From an uncultured Flaviramulus sp. (lineage in GTDB: Bacteria; Bacteroidota; Bacteroidia; Flavobacteriales; Flavobacteriaceae), in contig CANMUP010000005.1 of assembly GCA_947501105.1 (NCBI GenBank), positions 124,001 to 188,000 on the forward strand: 64,000 nucleotides of DNA, read 5' to 3'. Made by a program: the position numbers and the translations under genes. Positions 46,488 through 56,900 of the stretch are shown one piece after another; positions within the stretch are counted from its first letter, which is position 1, and the number at the start of each line of letters is the position of its first letter. A model generated the notes under the pieces. That model did not search any database, was not told where the DNA came from, and worked only from the letters and a program-made list of their open reading frames with translations.

Positions 46488-46874
46488 ATGAAACATATTA
46501 CCCCATTAAGCAAACAGAAAAAAATTATCAATATTATACTATGTATTCTATTTATTATTTTTGCATTATTACAATTAAATGATCCAGATGGTATTTTATG
46601 GTTTACAATTTATTTTATTGTGGCAATTATATGTCTATATAACAACTTTAAACCTATCCCTAGGTTATTTTTAATTGTAACGATGGTTGCCTTACTAGCT
46701 TATGCTATATTTCATTTTTCATTATTTATTGATTATTTAAAAACAGAAAACAAAGAAGAAATTTTTGGCGAGATGGTTTATGATAAACCATATTTAGAAG
46801 GTACTAGAGAGTTTATTGGCCTTTTAATAGCTGCTTTTGGAGTTATGTATCAATTAAAGGTTAGAAAAAATTAA
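46488..46874 (+). CDS. Small membrane protein, TMEM220 family
   Basis: This 128-residue protein has four hydrophobic segments (about 15-32, 38-52, 58-80 and 106-121). The motif LLQLNDPDGILWFTIYF after helix 1 (about 27-43) is the hallmark of the transmembrane 220 family (PF15071). Function is unknown. It begins 17 bases after the Gfo/Idh stop and precedes the TonB receptor, so it is probably co-transcribed with the sugar oxidation genes. A link to quinone or electron transfer would suit a dehydrogenase locus but is speculation. Confidence 0.8.
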   Translation: MKHITPLSKQKKIINIILCILFIIFALLQLNDPDGILWFTIYFIVAIICLYNNFKPIPRLFLIVTMVALLAYAIFHFSLFIDYLKTENKEEIFGEMVYDKPYLEGTREFIGLLIAAFGVMYQLKVRKN

Positions 46875-46946
46875 TCTGTTCTTATCAAAATTTAAGCTAC
46901 TTTTCCTAAATAAAAATTAAACCCTTTACACTTTTCAAATTAGAAT

Positions 46947-49763
46947 ATGAATAAAATTATAATGCTTTTTCTTTTTACAATAACAAGTGTGTTTTGTAAT
47001 ACCCTTTTTTCTCAAAATAATATTAGTGGAGAAGTAAAAGATAGACAAGGAAACCCTTTAGAAGGCGCAAACATTATTTTAACTCCAACTGGGAATAGCA
47101 CAATAACTACCTCTGATGGTTTTTTCAAAATACAAAATATCCCTTCTGGAAGTTATGTGCTAAACATCTCTTATTTGGGATATAAAACTATAAATGAGAC
47201 CATTGAAGTAGATCAAAAGGACATAACACGTTCTTTTGTTTTAGAAGATGATTTATTAAACCTACAAGCTGTTGTTGTTACTGGAACTTTTGATCCTAGA
47301 ATTCAGTTAGAATCTAGCACTTCTGTAAGTATCCTAAATTCAAAATCAATTCAACAAAATTATCCACAAGGAACCGCTAGTTTACTTCAAAACATTCCTG
47401 GCACATTTACAGATGCATCAGCAGGCGAAGTTTATACAAAAGTATATACACGAGGTATTTCAGCTTCTGCTGAAGACGATACAGGTTGGTATTATGTGTC
47501 TCTTCAAGAAGATGGGCTTCCTGTTAGTCTTGTTCAGCATTCATATTATAGTCCAGATCTTTTTCATCGTTTAGATTTAACCACACAAAAAGTAGAAGCA
47601 TTAAGAGGTGGAAGCTCATCTATTACAGCACTCAATGCTCCTGGAGGCATCTATAATTTTATATCGAAAGGTATTAGAAATGAATTTGGTGGTAACATTC
47701 AATTAACAAACGGTTTTCAAGGAGAAGGAAATTCTTTATACAAAATAGACGCAAATATTGGTGGCCCTTTAGGTAATAACTGGTTTTTTAATGCAGGTGG
47801 GCATTACAGGCATGATGATGGTGCTCGTAATACAGATTTCCCATTCAGTAAAGGCGGTCAATTCAAGTTTAATGTCATAAAAAAGAATGTTAATGGGTAT
47901 CTGAAATTTTATGGTAAAGTATTAAACGATAAAACAAATAGATATACTGGTGTTGCTGCCATAAACTGGAACAATCCTACTCCTGCTTTTGGGCAAGACT
48001 TTGGGTCAACTTCGCTATTAATGCCTAGTTTTAATGCTAATATTCCTGATGGGCGACACCTCGCTCAAGGCGCATCAAATAGCTTTGACCCTTCACAAGG
48101 AGTTCACGCAAAAGATTTGGCTTTTGGATTTGATATATCTCAAGATTTAGGTAATAATTGGTTATTAAAAAATAACATAAAATTCTCTACTAAAGATGCC
48201 AATTGGCAAACTTCAATAAGCAATGCATTTGTTTCTTTAAACAACCCACTAGCCTATTTTATTAGCGGCGCAGGTTTCCCTATTGGTCAGGTAGTTTTTA
48301 GAGATGCGCAATCAGGCACAGAGCTTGCTCGTCTTAACAACGCAGGAATTTTGGCAGGACAACCTATTGAATATTTAACTAGTAGTACATTACCCAATGA
48401 TGCCATTATGGGAACCTCTGCTTGGTACAAAGAAAATAAAGCAGATGAATGGATGAATCAATTTACACTACAAAAAAAATTAGAAAACCATGATATTACA
48501 ACAGGGTTTGCTTTAGGGCTTTCAGATACATCTTTATTCACTCAAGGAAGTTTTGCTTTTGTAACATACGAGCCTAATCCAAGGCTACTACAGGTAACAC
48601 TGGAGAATCCTGGAGACCCAGTAATTCAACTATCCGATTCCAATGGTATTAGTAATTATGGTGGCTTATTTTTTGTAAACTCTAGAGCGAAAGTAAGTCA
48701 AATATCGACTTTCATTAATGATAGGTGGAAAGTTTCTGATGATATCCATTTAGATTTAGGTTTACGTTACGAAACCATTAAACACAAAGGTAGTAAAGAT
48801 CGTTTTGCTCCGTTTACTCAAGATGGAGGTTTAGACGGAAATGACAATACTGCATACGACAATGGCATTTTAGCTCCAACAGGCGAAAAAGATAATTTCA
48901 ATTACAATTATAGCTACTTATCTTTTTCAGGAGGTATTAATTATAAAATTGATAACAACGGCGCTCTATTTGCTAGGTTTTCTCAAGGAAATAAAGCTCC
49001 AGAATTAAATTATTATTTCAATAACTTCTCTAATGTACCCATTAATAAAAAAGGAGAAATACAAAAAATAAATCAGGCAGAAATAGGTATTAAGTATAAT
49101 CTTAAGAACTTCTCATTTACTAGCACACTATTTTGGAGTCAGCTTAAAGATATTGGTATTGCAAATTTTGAATTTGACTCAAGCGATAATAGTATTTTTT
49201 ATACACCAATACAGTTTAACACTTCAAGAACTATAGGTTTGGAGTGGGAAAGTGTTTATTCGCCTGTTCAAAGTTTAATCTTTCGTTTTAACGGAATCAT
49301 TCAAAATCCAAAAGCCACTGAATGGAAAGTTTATGATGCAGCAGGTTCAGTTGACACAAGCGATGACAGTATTATAGACTATTCAGGAAATATATTACCG
49401 TTTAATCCTAAGTTAATGTTTAATCTTAGTAATGAATATCAAAAAGATAAAATTTCAGCATTTATTAAGTGGCAATTTATGGGTAAACGCAATGGCAACG
49501 TTTCTAATGGCTTTAAGCTTCCCGCTTATAGTATTTTTAACGTAGGTGCCGGGTACCAAATAACCAAACAACTATCAGCAAACTTATTGGTAACAAATCT
49601 TTTTAATTCAGAAGGGTTAGCCAACTTTTTTGGCGCTAATAGTTTTGGCGCTAATGCAAATGGAGCTACACCAGATTTTATAGCATCCAATCCAGATGCT
49701 AGTTTTGTGGTTTTTCCTGTTTTACGTAGAAGAGTCTTATTAAAATTAAATTATAGCTTTTAG
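46947..49763 (+). CDS. TonB-dependent receptor without a SusD partner
   Basis: This 938-residue protein has a Sec signal (cleavage near LFSQ, about residue 24), a carboxypeptidase-regulatory-like domain (about 27-105), a TonB box-like region (NLQAVVVTGTF), a plug (about 120-235, with KVYTRGISAS and KVEALRGGSSSITALNAPGGIYNF) and a barrel ending in RRRVLLKLNYSF, with a C-terminal Phe. The plug is nearer to FecA-like receptors than to SusC, and no SusD follows. It is the last gene of the plus arm and ends before a hairpin at 49799-49835. I infer it imports the glycoside handled by the GMC/DUF1080 enzymes. Confidence 0.9.
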   Translation: MNKIIMLFLFTITSVFCNTLFSQNNISGEVKDRQGNPLEGANIILTPTGNSTITTSDGFFKIQNIPSGSYVLNISYLGYKTINETIEVDQKDITRSFVLEDDLLNLQAVVVTGTFDPRIQLESSTSVSILNSKSIQQNYPQGTASLLQNIPGTFTDASAGEVYTKVYTRGISASAEDDTGWYYVSLQEDGLPVSLVQHSYYSPDLFHRLDLTTQKVEALRGGSSSITALNAPGGIYNFISKGIRNEFGGNIQLTNGFQGEGNSLYKIDANIGGPLGNNWFFNAGGHYRHDDGARNTDFPFSKGGQFKFNVIKKNVNGYLKFYGKVLNDKTNRYTGVAAINWNNPTPAFGQDFGSTSLLMPSFNANIPDGRHLAQGASNSFDPSQGVHAKDLAFGFDISQDLGNNWLLKNNIKFSTKDANWQTSISNAFVSLNNPLAYFISGAGFPIGQVVFRDAQSGTELARLNNAGILAGQPIEYLTSSTLPNDAIMGTSAWYKENKADEWMNQFTLQKKLENHDITTGFALGLSDTSLFTQGSFAFVTYEPNPRLLQVTLENPGDPVIQLSDSNGISNYGGLFFVNSRAKVSQISTFINDRWKVSDDIHLDLGLRYETIKHKGSKDRFAPFTQDGGLDGNDNTAYDNGILAPTGEKDNFNYNYSYLSFSGGINYKIDNNGALFARFSQGNKAPELNYYFNNFSNVPINKKGEIQKINQAEIGIKYNLKNFSFTSTLFWSQLKDIGIANFEFDSSDNSIFYTPIQFNTSRTIGLEWESVYSPVQSLIFRFNGIIQNPKATEWKVYDAAGSVDTSDDSIIDYSGNILPFNPKLMFNLSNEYQKDKISAFIKWQFMGKRNGNVSNGFKLPAYSIFNVGAGYQITKQLSANLLVTNLFNSEGLANFFGANSFGANANGATPDFIASNPDASFVVFPVLRRRVLLKLNYSF

Positions 49764-49798
49764 ATATATACTAGATAAAATAAGCATATATAAAACCT

Positions 49799-49835
49799 TT
49801 AAAGCCTGTTGAGTTTATACCTTTTCAGGCTTTAA
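49799..49835 (+). terminator. Hairpin after the TonB receptor gene
   Basis: TTAAAGCCTG (49799-49808) pairs perfectly with CAGGCTTTAA (49826-49835) around a 17-base loop, 35 bases after the receptor stop. The T-run is short, so efficiency is uncertain. Confidence 0.6.
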
Positions 49836-49840
49836 CATTT

Positions 49841-49929
49841 AAAAACGACTTGTGCGAAATCGTTTTCCCGTTAATAACTTTTTGATTTACAGGTACTTTT
49901 TAGTATATCACCTCTGTTTTTGCACAAGT
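49841..49929. promoter_or_regulatory. Paired inverted elements upstream of the LacI gene (candidate operator pair)
   Basis: ACTTGTGC at 49848-49855 recurs inverted as GCACAAGT at 49922-49929, with 66 bases between. The left element also lies within a small inverted repeat, AAAACGA (49842-49848) with TCGTTTT (49860-49866). The right element overlaps the proposed LacI promoter. Two sites about seven helical turns apart would suit looping by a LacI-family tetramer or dimers. Confidence 0.45.
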
Positions 49930-49945
49930 TTTTAAATTAGATTTG
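49920..49945 (+). promoter_or_regulatory. Candidate promoter of the LacI-xylose unit
   Basis: TAGATTTG at 49938-49945 is a perfect TAnnTTTG -7 element. A TTG at 49920-49922, inside TTTTTG, lies 15 bases upstream, slightly short for the usual spacing. The leader to the LacI start would be about 65 bases. Confidence 0.55.
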
Positions 49946-50016
49946 TATACCTTGGTTTATCTCGAATGTTATTATCAAGATTAAGGTAAAAGAAATAACT
50001 TAAAATAAGCTTAAAT

Positions 50017-51045
50017 ATGAAATCGAAAACAACTATGAAAAGCATCGCTGAAGAGCTTGGTGTTTCTGTTTCTACGGTTTCAAAAGCATTAAAAGACAAT
50101 CCGAGAATAAGCAAAGAAACTCGAAAAAAAATACAAGCCTTTTCTAAATTACTCAATTACCAGCCCGACGCACGTGCCATAAATCTTCGTAAAAATATTT
50201 CTAAAGTTATTGGGGTTGTTATTCCAGAAATAACAAATCATTTCTTTACAACAGTTATTAAAGGCATTGATTATATGACTAAAAAACGAGGCTATCAAGT
50301 AATGATTTGCTTGTCAAATGAGTCCTATATAGAGGAAGTAAAAAACATAAAACTTCTAACTTCTGGCAGTGTAGATGGATTGTTAATTTCTATTTCTTCA
50401 GGCACACAAAAAAAAGGAAATTACGATCACTTATTTAATATAAAAAACAACCAACTCCCTATGGTTTTATTTGATAGAACTGAAGATTTTATTGCTTGCG
50501 ATATGGTAAAAGCTGATGATATTGGTGGGGCGTATAATGCTACAAAAACATTAATCGAATCAGGTTGCAAACGTATTGCCTTAATTAATTTTAAGCCATA
50601 TATTAATATAGGAAAAGAACGCAGAATGGGGTATTGCATGGCTCTAGATGAGTATGGTATCAAAGAAAATAATTCATTAATTTTTGAGGTCGATGAAGAA
50701 AAAGATCTTTTTAAACAAATTGAAAAGGTCTTCAACTTAAATCCGCTTCCAGATGCCATTTTTGCGGTTAAAGAAGATTTTGCTGCTATCGCAATAAAAT
50801 TGGCTTTAAAAAAGGGATTAAAAATACCAGAAGATATTTCATTGATAAGTTTTGTGAATGGCTTAATTTCTGAATACTCTTCTCCTTCTATAACAGCTGT
50901 TATTCAGCATGGCTATAATATGGGAAAAATGGCAGCAGAATTATTAATTGATAGAATTGAAAACAAAACCTCGAAAAAACCATATGAAACTAAAGTTATT
51001 GCGACACGGTTAAAGCATCGAGATTCAACAAAAAAAGTAAACTAA
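50017..51045 (+). CDS. LacI family transcriptional regulator
   Basis: This 342-residue protein has an N-terminal LacI HTH (TMKSIAEELGVSVSTVSKAL, about 7-26) with the hinge NYQPDARAINLRKN (about 47-60), then a periplasmic-binding-protein-like sensor domain (about 64-335). An internal ATG at 50038 is a possible alternative start that still keeps the HTH. It lies 7 bases upstream of the xylulokinase gene and is transcribed with it, so it probably controls xylose catabolism. Candidate operator elements lie at 49841-49929. Confidence 0.93.
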   Translation: MKSKTTMKSIAEELGVSVSTVSKALKDNPRISKETRKKIQAFSKLLNYQPDARAINLRKNISKVIGVVIPEITNHFFTTVIKGIDYMTKKRGYQVMICLSNESYIEEVKNIKLLTSGSVDGLLISISSGTQKKGNYDHLFNIKNNQLPMVLFDRTEDFIACDMVKADDIGGAYNATKTLIESGCKRIALINFKPYINIGKERRMGYCMALDEYGIKENNSLIFEVDEEKDLFKQIEKVFNLNPLPDAIFAVKEDFAAIAIKLALKKGLKIPEDISLISFVNGLISEYSSPSITAVIQHGYNMGKMAAELLIDRIENKTSKKPYETKVIATRLKHRDSTKKVN

Positions 51046-51052
51046 TTTAACT

Positions 51053-52534
51053 ATGTATTTACTGGGATTAGACATTGGTTCTTCATCTATCAAAGCAAGT
51101 TTACTACAAGCTTCAGATGGTGTCGTAGTTGCGCAAAATTTCGAACCTAAAGACGAAATGAATATTATTGCTCATCGCAATGGATGGGCTGAACAAGAAC
51201 CAGAACTTTGGTGGAACTATGTGAAATTAATAATTCCAAAATTAATAAAAGATGCACAAATTGATAAGTCGCTTATAACAGCTATAGGAATTTCTTATCA
51301 AATGCATGGTCTAGTTTTAGTCGATAAAAACAAGCAAATTCTTAGACCATCAATTATTTGGTGTGATAGTCGTGCATCCGAAATTGGTAAAGAAGCTTTT
51401 AATACTTTAGGACATAATTATTGCTTAGAAAATCTTTTAAATTCTCCAGGTAACTTTACCGCATCAAAGCTAAAGTGGGTTAAAGATAATGAGCCTGAAA
51501 TTTTTGAACGCATATACAAAATAATGCTTCCAGGTGATTTTATTGCTATGAAATTAACTGATAAAATTACAACTACCGTAAGTGGCTTATCTGAAGGTGT
51601 TTTTTGGAATTTCAAAGAAGATAAAATGTCACAAACGCTTTTAAACTATTATGGTTTAGAAGACACTTTAATCCCAGAAATTCATGATACTTTTAGTTCG
51701 CATGGAACAATTACTAACGAAGTTGCAAATCAATTAGGGCTTCCCGTTGATATTCCAGTTTCTTACAAATCGGGAGATCAACCTAACAACGCCTTATCTT
51801 TAAATGTATTGAAGCCAGGTGAAATTGCAGCAACCGCAGGAACCTCTGGTGTTATTTATGGAGTTGTTGACGATATAAAACCCGATTTACAATCACGTGT
51901 TAATGTATTTACTCACGTTAATCATAAGGTTGAGCAACCACGATATGGTGTATTAGCCTGCATTAATGGCACAGGAATATTAAATGCGTGGCTTCGAAAA
52001 AACATAACCAACGAATTAAGTTATTCTGAAATGAATGAATTAGCAACAACTGTAGAAGTAGGTTCAAATGGCTTACAAGTGTTTCCTTTTGGGAATGGCG
52101 CAGAACGAATTTTAGAAGACGCTAATGTTGGTTGCACTTGGAAACATCTTAATTTTAACATACACAAAAAAGCTCATTTATTACGCGCAGCACAAGAAGG
52201 TATTGTTTTTTCTTTTCAATATGGGATTGATATAATGAAATCTATGGGATTAAAGTTAAATGTTATAAGAGCAGGAAATAGTAATATGTTTCAAAGTAAC
52301 ATTTTTAAAGAAACTCTTGCTACTTTATCTGAAGCACAAATAGAAATATACGATACAGATGGTGCCATTGGCGCTGCTATAGGTAGTGGCATTGGGTCTG
52401 GAGTTTATAAATCTTCAGACGAAGCTTTTAGCCGTTTTCAAAAACTAGAAACAATTCAACCAAATAAGAAAATGCAATCTAAATTAGAAGATGCTTATCA
52501 AAATTGGAAAAAAGAATTACAAAACATAAAATAA
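51053..52534 (+). CDS. xylB: Xylulokinase (FGGY family)
   Basis: This 493-residue FGGY carbohydrate kinase starts YLLGLDIGSSSIKASLLQ (about 2-19), the phosphate 1 motif. SYQMHGLVLVDKNKQILRPSIIWCD (about 82-106) is the xylulokinase region with the Met-His segment. GEIAATAGTSGVIYGV (about 258-273) is the ATP-site turn, and VIRAGNSNMFQSNIFKETLA (about 404-423) the C-terminal signature. It phosphorylates D-xylulose to xylulose 5-phosphate in the cytoplasm. Its position between LacI and xylose isomerase genes supports the assignment over other FGGY members. Confidence 0.93.
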   Translation: MYLLGLDIGSSSIKASLLQASDGVVVAQNFEPKDEMNIIAHRNGWAEQEPELWWNYVKLIIPKLIKDAQIDKSLITAIGISYQMHGLVLVDKNKQILRPSIIWCDSRASEIGKEAFNTLGHNYCLENLLNSPGNFTASKLKWVKDNEPEIFERIYKIMLPGDFIAMKLTDKITTTVSGLSEGVFWNFKEDKMSQTLLNYYGLEDTLIPEIHDTFSSHGTITNEVANQLGLPVDIPVSYKSGDQPNNALSLNVLKPGEIAATAGTSGVIYGVVDDIKPDLQSRVNVFTHVNHKVEQPRYGVLACINGTGILNAWLRKNITNELSYSEMNELATTVEVGSNGLQVFPFGNGAERILEDANVGCTWKHLNFNIHKKAHLLRAAQEGIVFSFQYGIDIMKSMGLKLNVIRAGNSNMFQSNIFKETLATLSEAQIEIYDTDGAIGAAIGSGIGSGVYKSSDEAFSRFQKLETIQPNKKMQSKLEDAYQNWKKELQNIK

Positions 52535-52559
52535 TCGATAACCTAAAAATCATATAAAA

Positions 52560-53870
52560 GTGAGCACATACTTTCCAAAAATTAGCAAAATTAAATTTGA
52601 AGGAAGACATTCTAAAAATCCTCTTTCTTTCAAATGGTACGATGAAAACCAGGTCATTAATGGCAAAACAATGAAAGCCCATTTAAAATTTGCTGTTTCT
52701 TATTGGCATACCTTCTGTGGTGAAGGAGGCGATCCTTTTGGTCCAGGAACAAAAATATTTCCTTGGGATACAACCAATAATAACCCTTCAACCGCTGCAA
52801 AGCATAAAATGGATGCTGCATTTGAGTTTATTGATAAGCTTAGTATTCCTTATTATTGCTTTCATGACACCGATTTAGTAGGAGATGGAAGTGTTTTTGA
52901 AATTGAAAAGCGTTTACACAAAATAGTACCATATGCTCAAAACAAACAAGCAGAATATGGTATTAAATTGCTTTGGGGTACAGCAAATGTGTTTTCTAAC
53001 CCTCGATACATGAATGGAGCTGCAACAAATCCAGATTTTAATGTATTAACTAAGGCAGCGGTTCAGGTAAAAAACGCTATTGATGCCACTATAGCACTCG
53101 GAGGCTCTGGCTATGTTTTTTGGGGAGGAAGAGAAGGTTACATGTCGTTACTCAATACTAACATGAAGAAAGAAATAGAGCACTTAGCAATGTTCTTAAC
53201 CAAATCGAGAGATTATGCCAGAGCTCAAGGTTTTAAAGGCACGTTTTTTATTGAACCTAAACCTATGGAACCTACAAAACATCAATATGATTTTGATGCC
53301 GCTACTGTATTAGGTTTTCTTAACAAATATGATTTGAATAATGACTTTAAATTAAACTTAGAAGTTAATCATGCAACATTAGCAGGGCATTCTTTCGCGC
53401 ATGAATTACAAGTAGCATCTGATGCTAATATGCTAGGAAGTATTGATGCTAATAAAGGTGATTATCAAAATGGTTGGGATACTGATGAATTTCCTACTAA
53501 TATATATGAAGTTACAGAAGCTATGATGATAATATTACAAAACAATGGCTTTGAACACGGTGGTATTAATTTCGATGCCAAAACTAGAAGAAATTCTACT
53601 GATATGGAAGATTTATTTATAGCTCATATTAGTGGTATGGATACATTTGCTAGAGCTCTTGTAACTGCAGAAAAAATACTATCTAATTCTGTTTATCTGG
53701 ATATGAAGAAAAAAAGATATGATTCGTTTAGTTCTGGATCAGGTAAAGATTTTGAACAAGGCAAACTTAGCTTACTTGATCTAAACATGCTAGCTTCAAA
53801 GAATGGAGAACCAGAATTAAAAAGTGGTAAACAAGAATTATTAGAGCAATTAATAAACAGCTACATATAA
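52560..53870 (+). CDS. xylA: Xylose isomerase
   Basis: This 436-residue enzyme starts with GTG at 52560, 25 bases after xylB. It shows the expected segments: YYCFHDTDL (about 97-105) with the catalytic His, [12 protein letters not shown] (about 182-193), [17 protein letters not shown] (about 227-243) with metal ligands, and [17 protein letters not shown] (about 264-280). Length fits the class II xylose isomerases. It converts D-xylose to D-xylulose in the cytoplasm, feeding XylB. No dedicated xylose transporter is encoded in this unit. Confidence 0.96.
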   Translation: MSTYFPKISKIKFEGRHSKNPLSFKWYDENQVINGKTMKAHLKFAVSYWHTFCGEGGDPFGPGTKIFPWDTTNNNPSTAAKHKMDAAFEFIDKLSIPYYCFHDTDLVGDGSVFEIEKRLHKIVPYAQNKQAEYGIKLLWGTANVFSNPRYMNGAATNPDFNVLTKAAVQVKNAIDATIALGGSGYVFWGGREGYMSLLNTNMKKEIEHLAMFLTKSRDYARAQGFKGTFFIEPKPMEPTKHQYDFDAATVLGFLNKYDLNNDFKLNLEVNHATLAGHSFAHELQVASDANMLGSIDANKGDYQNGWDTDEFPTNIYEVTEAMMIILQNNGFEHGGINFDAKTRRNSTDMEDLFIAHISGMDTFARALVTAEKILSNSVYLDMKKKRYDSFSSGSGKDFEQGKLSLLDLNMLASKNGEPELKSGKQELLEQLINSYI

Positions 53871-53904
53871 CAACAAGTATTTAATTAAACTTAACTTTTT
53901 TAAA

Positions 53905-56900
53905 ATGAAACCTAAACTAATAAAACCCTTTTTGATTCTCATCATAGCTATTATGTTGGCATCATGTAGTACAAAAGAAAAAAGAATACTTGTATTTAGT
54001 AAAACAGAAGGTTTCAGACATGGTTCTATAGAAACTGGAGTAACTGCATTAAAAAAACTAGGAGAAGAAAATAATCTTAAAGTTGTAGCTACTGAAGACT
54101 CTTCTTATTTCGTAGAAGATTCATTAAAACTATTTTCTGCAGTCGTTTTCTTAAATACGACAGGCGATATTTTAAATTACGAACAGCAAGCCGATTTTGA
54201 ACGCTATATACAAGCTGGTGGTGGTTTTGTGGGTATACACGCTGCTACCGATACCGAATATGAATGGCCTTGGTATAACAAGCTTGTTGGTGCTTATTTT
54301 GAAGGGCATCCAAGAATACAAGAGGCAACCCTTAATGTTGTAGATAAAAATCATAAATCGACTAAGAACCTTGAAGACACTTGGATAAAAGAAGATGAAT
54401 GGTACAATTTTAAAGACATCAATCCAGACATTAATGTACTAATCACCATTGACGAAACCACGTATGAAGGTGGAACCAATGACGAAAATCATCCTATTTC
54501 TTGGTATCATAATTTTGATGGAGGTTGTGCTTTTTATACCGAAATGGGACATACTGATGATACTTATACTAACCCTTTATTTTTAAATCATTTATTGGGA
54601 GGTATTATATACGCTATTGGTGATAATAATCTAGATTATAGAAAAGCAACGTCAGACCGTGTACCTCCTGAAAATCGTTTTGTTAAACAAGTCCTAGACT
54701 TTAACCTTAATGAACCTATGGAGTTAGATGAGTTACCAGGAGAAGGTATTTTATTCATTGAGCGCCGTGGAGCATTAAAATTATTTGATTTTAAAACAGA
54801 ACAGACTGAAACCATTGCACAGATTGATCTTTTTTATGGAAATGAAGACGGATTACTAGGTTTAGCAGTAGACCCAAACTTCAAAAAGAATCATTGGATT
54901 TATTTGTTTTATTCGGCACCTGGAGACGAACCTTTGCAATACATCTCTCGATTTGATTTAATAGATAAAACTTTAGACCTTAATTCTGAAAAAATACTCC
55001 TCAAAATTCCTACTATAAGAGAATGTTGCCATAGTGGTGGTGCTTTAGAATTTGGTCCAAATGGAAACCTATTCATTACTTCAGGAGATAATACAAACCC
55101 TTTTGAATCCTCAGGCTATGCTCCTATTGATGAGCGTCCAGAACGAGCATTATGGGATGCCCAAAAATCAGCAGCAAATACAAATGATTTAAGAGGAAAA
55201 ATATTAAGAATTAAGCCTGAAGACGATGGTACATATTCCATACCTAAGGGAAATCTTTTTCCTGAAGGCACACCAAACACCAAACCTGAGATTTATGTTA
55301 TGGGCTGTAGAAATCCTTTTAGGCCCTCAATTGATAGTGAAACAGGATATCTTTATTGGGGAGACGTTGGTCCAGATGCAGGAACAGGAAGCCCAAACAG
55401 AGGTCCAAAAGGTATGGGCGAATTTGACCAAGCTAGAAAGGCAGGGTTTTGGGGCTGGCCATATACTAGAGGAAATAATCAAGTATACAACGATTATGAT
55501 TTTATAACTCAAGAATCAGGAGCAAAATTTGATCCTAATAATTTAGTCAATGATTCCCCAAACAATACAGGTTTAAAAGAACTACCTGAGGCGCGAGAAT
55601 CATTAATTTGGTATTCCTATGATAAATCAGAAGAATTTCCATGGTTAGGGGTTGGTGGTGTTAACCCTATGGCAGGACCAATTTTTCATGCTTCAAATCA
55701 TCCCAACGCAAAAGACAATAGTTTTCCTAAATATTTCGAAGGAAAACTTATTGTATATGAATGGATGAGAGATTGGATCTATGTGGTTACACTTGACAAA
55801 AAACATAATTATAAAAAAGCAGAACCGTTTATGCCTAACACCGAATTTTCGCATCCTATGGATATGATTTTTGGAAAGGACGGCACCTTATATGTTTTAG
55901 AATATGGTCAAAAATGGAATTCTCAAAACCTAGATGCCCGCTTAAACAAAATATCTTACATAAAAGGAAACAGAAAGCCTATAGCAAAAATTACTAATGA
56001 TAAAAAGGTAGGTGCAACACCACTGACTGTTCAATTCTCAGCATCAGAATCCTTAGATTACGATAATGACAAGCTAACTTATAAGTGGTCTTTTACTGAT
56101 GATGAAGTACAATCAACAGAACTAAACCCTTCATTTACCTTTAATGAATCTGGGACTTATACCGTAAGCTTAACAGTAACCGATAAAAAAGGAAAAACAG
56201 ATACTGCAGAAACGAAACTTTTGGTAGGTAATGATCCTCCAGAACTAACCATTCAAATAGACCCTGAAAACACTTCTTTTTGGGATTACAAAAAAGTAAA
56301 TTATTCCGTAACGGTTAAAGACAAACAAGACGGTAGCACTACAGATGGCTCTATAGATGCTAATAAAATAAAAGTGACTTTAGATTATATCCCTGAAGGA
56401 AACGATTTAATAAAAGCGACTTTAGGGCATCAACAAAACACAGTACCAGAAGGCAGAAAACTTATAGATGGAAGCGATTGTAAAGCCTGTCATGCCGATA
56501 AAGAAAAGGTAAACGGGCCTAGTTATATCGAGATTGCAGAAAAATACACATCCGATGATGCTGGTTATTTAATCAGTAAAGTTATTAAAGGAGGCGCTGG
56601 TGTATGGGGAGAAACCATGATGTCTGCCCACCCGCAATTAAATCAAGATGAAGTTGAAAAAATGGTTAAATACATTTTATCACTAAAGCCAGATAACGCT
56701 CCTGCAAAAAAGCAATTGCCAATAAAGGGCTCTATAACATTTGATAAACATATAGGTAGCAAAAATGAAGGCATGTATGTTTTAATGGCTTCTTATCTAG
56801 ATAATGGCAACGAAGATCAACCAGAATCCATGCTATCTGCTAGAGAGCAAATTATCTTTAAAGCACCAAAGATTGAAGCTGAAGATGCCATTGAGAAAAG

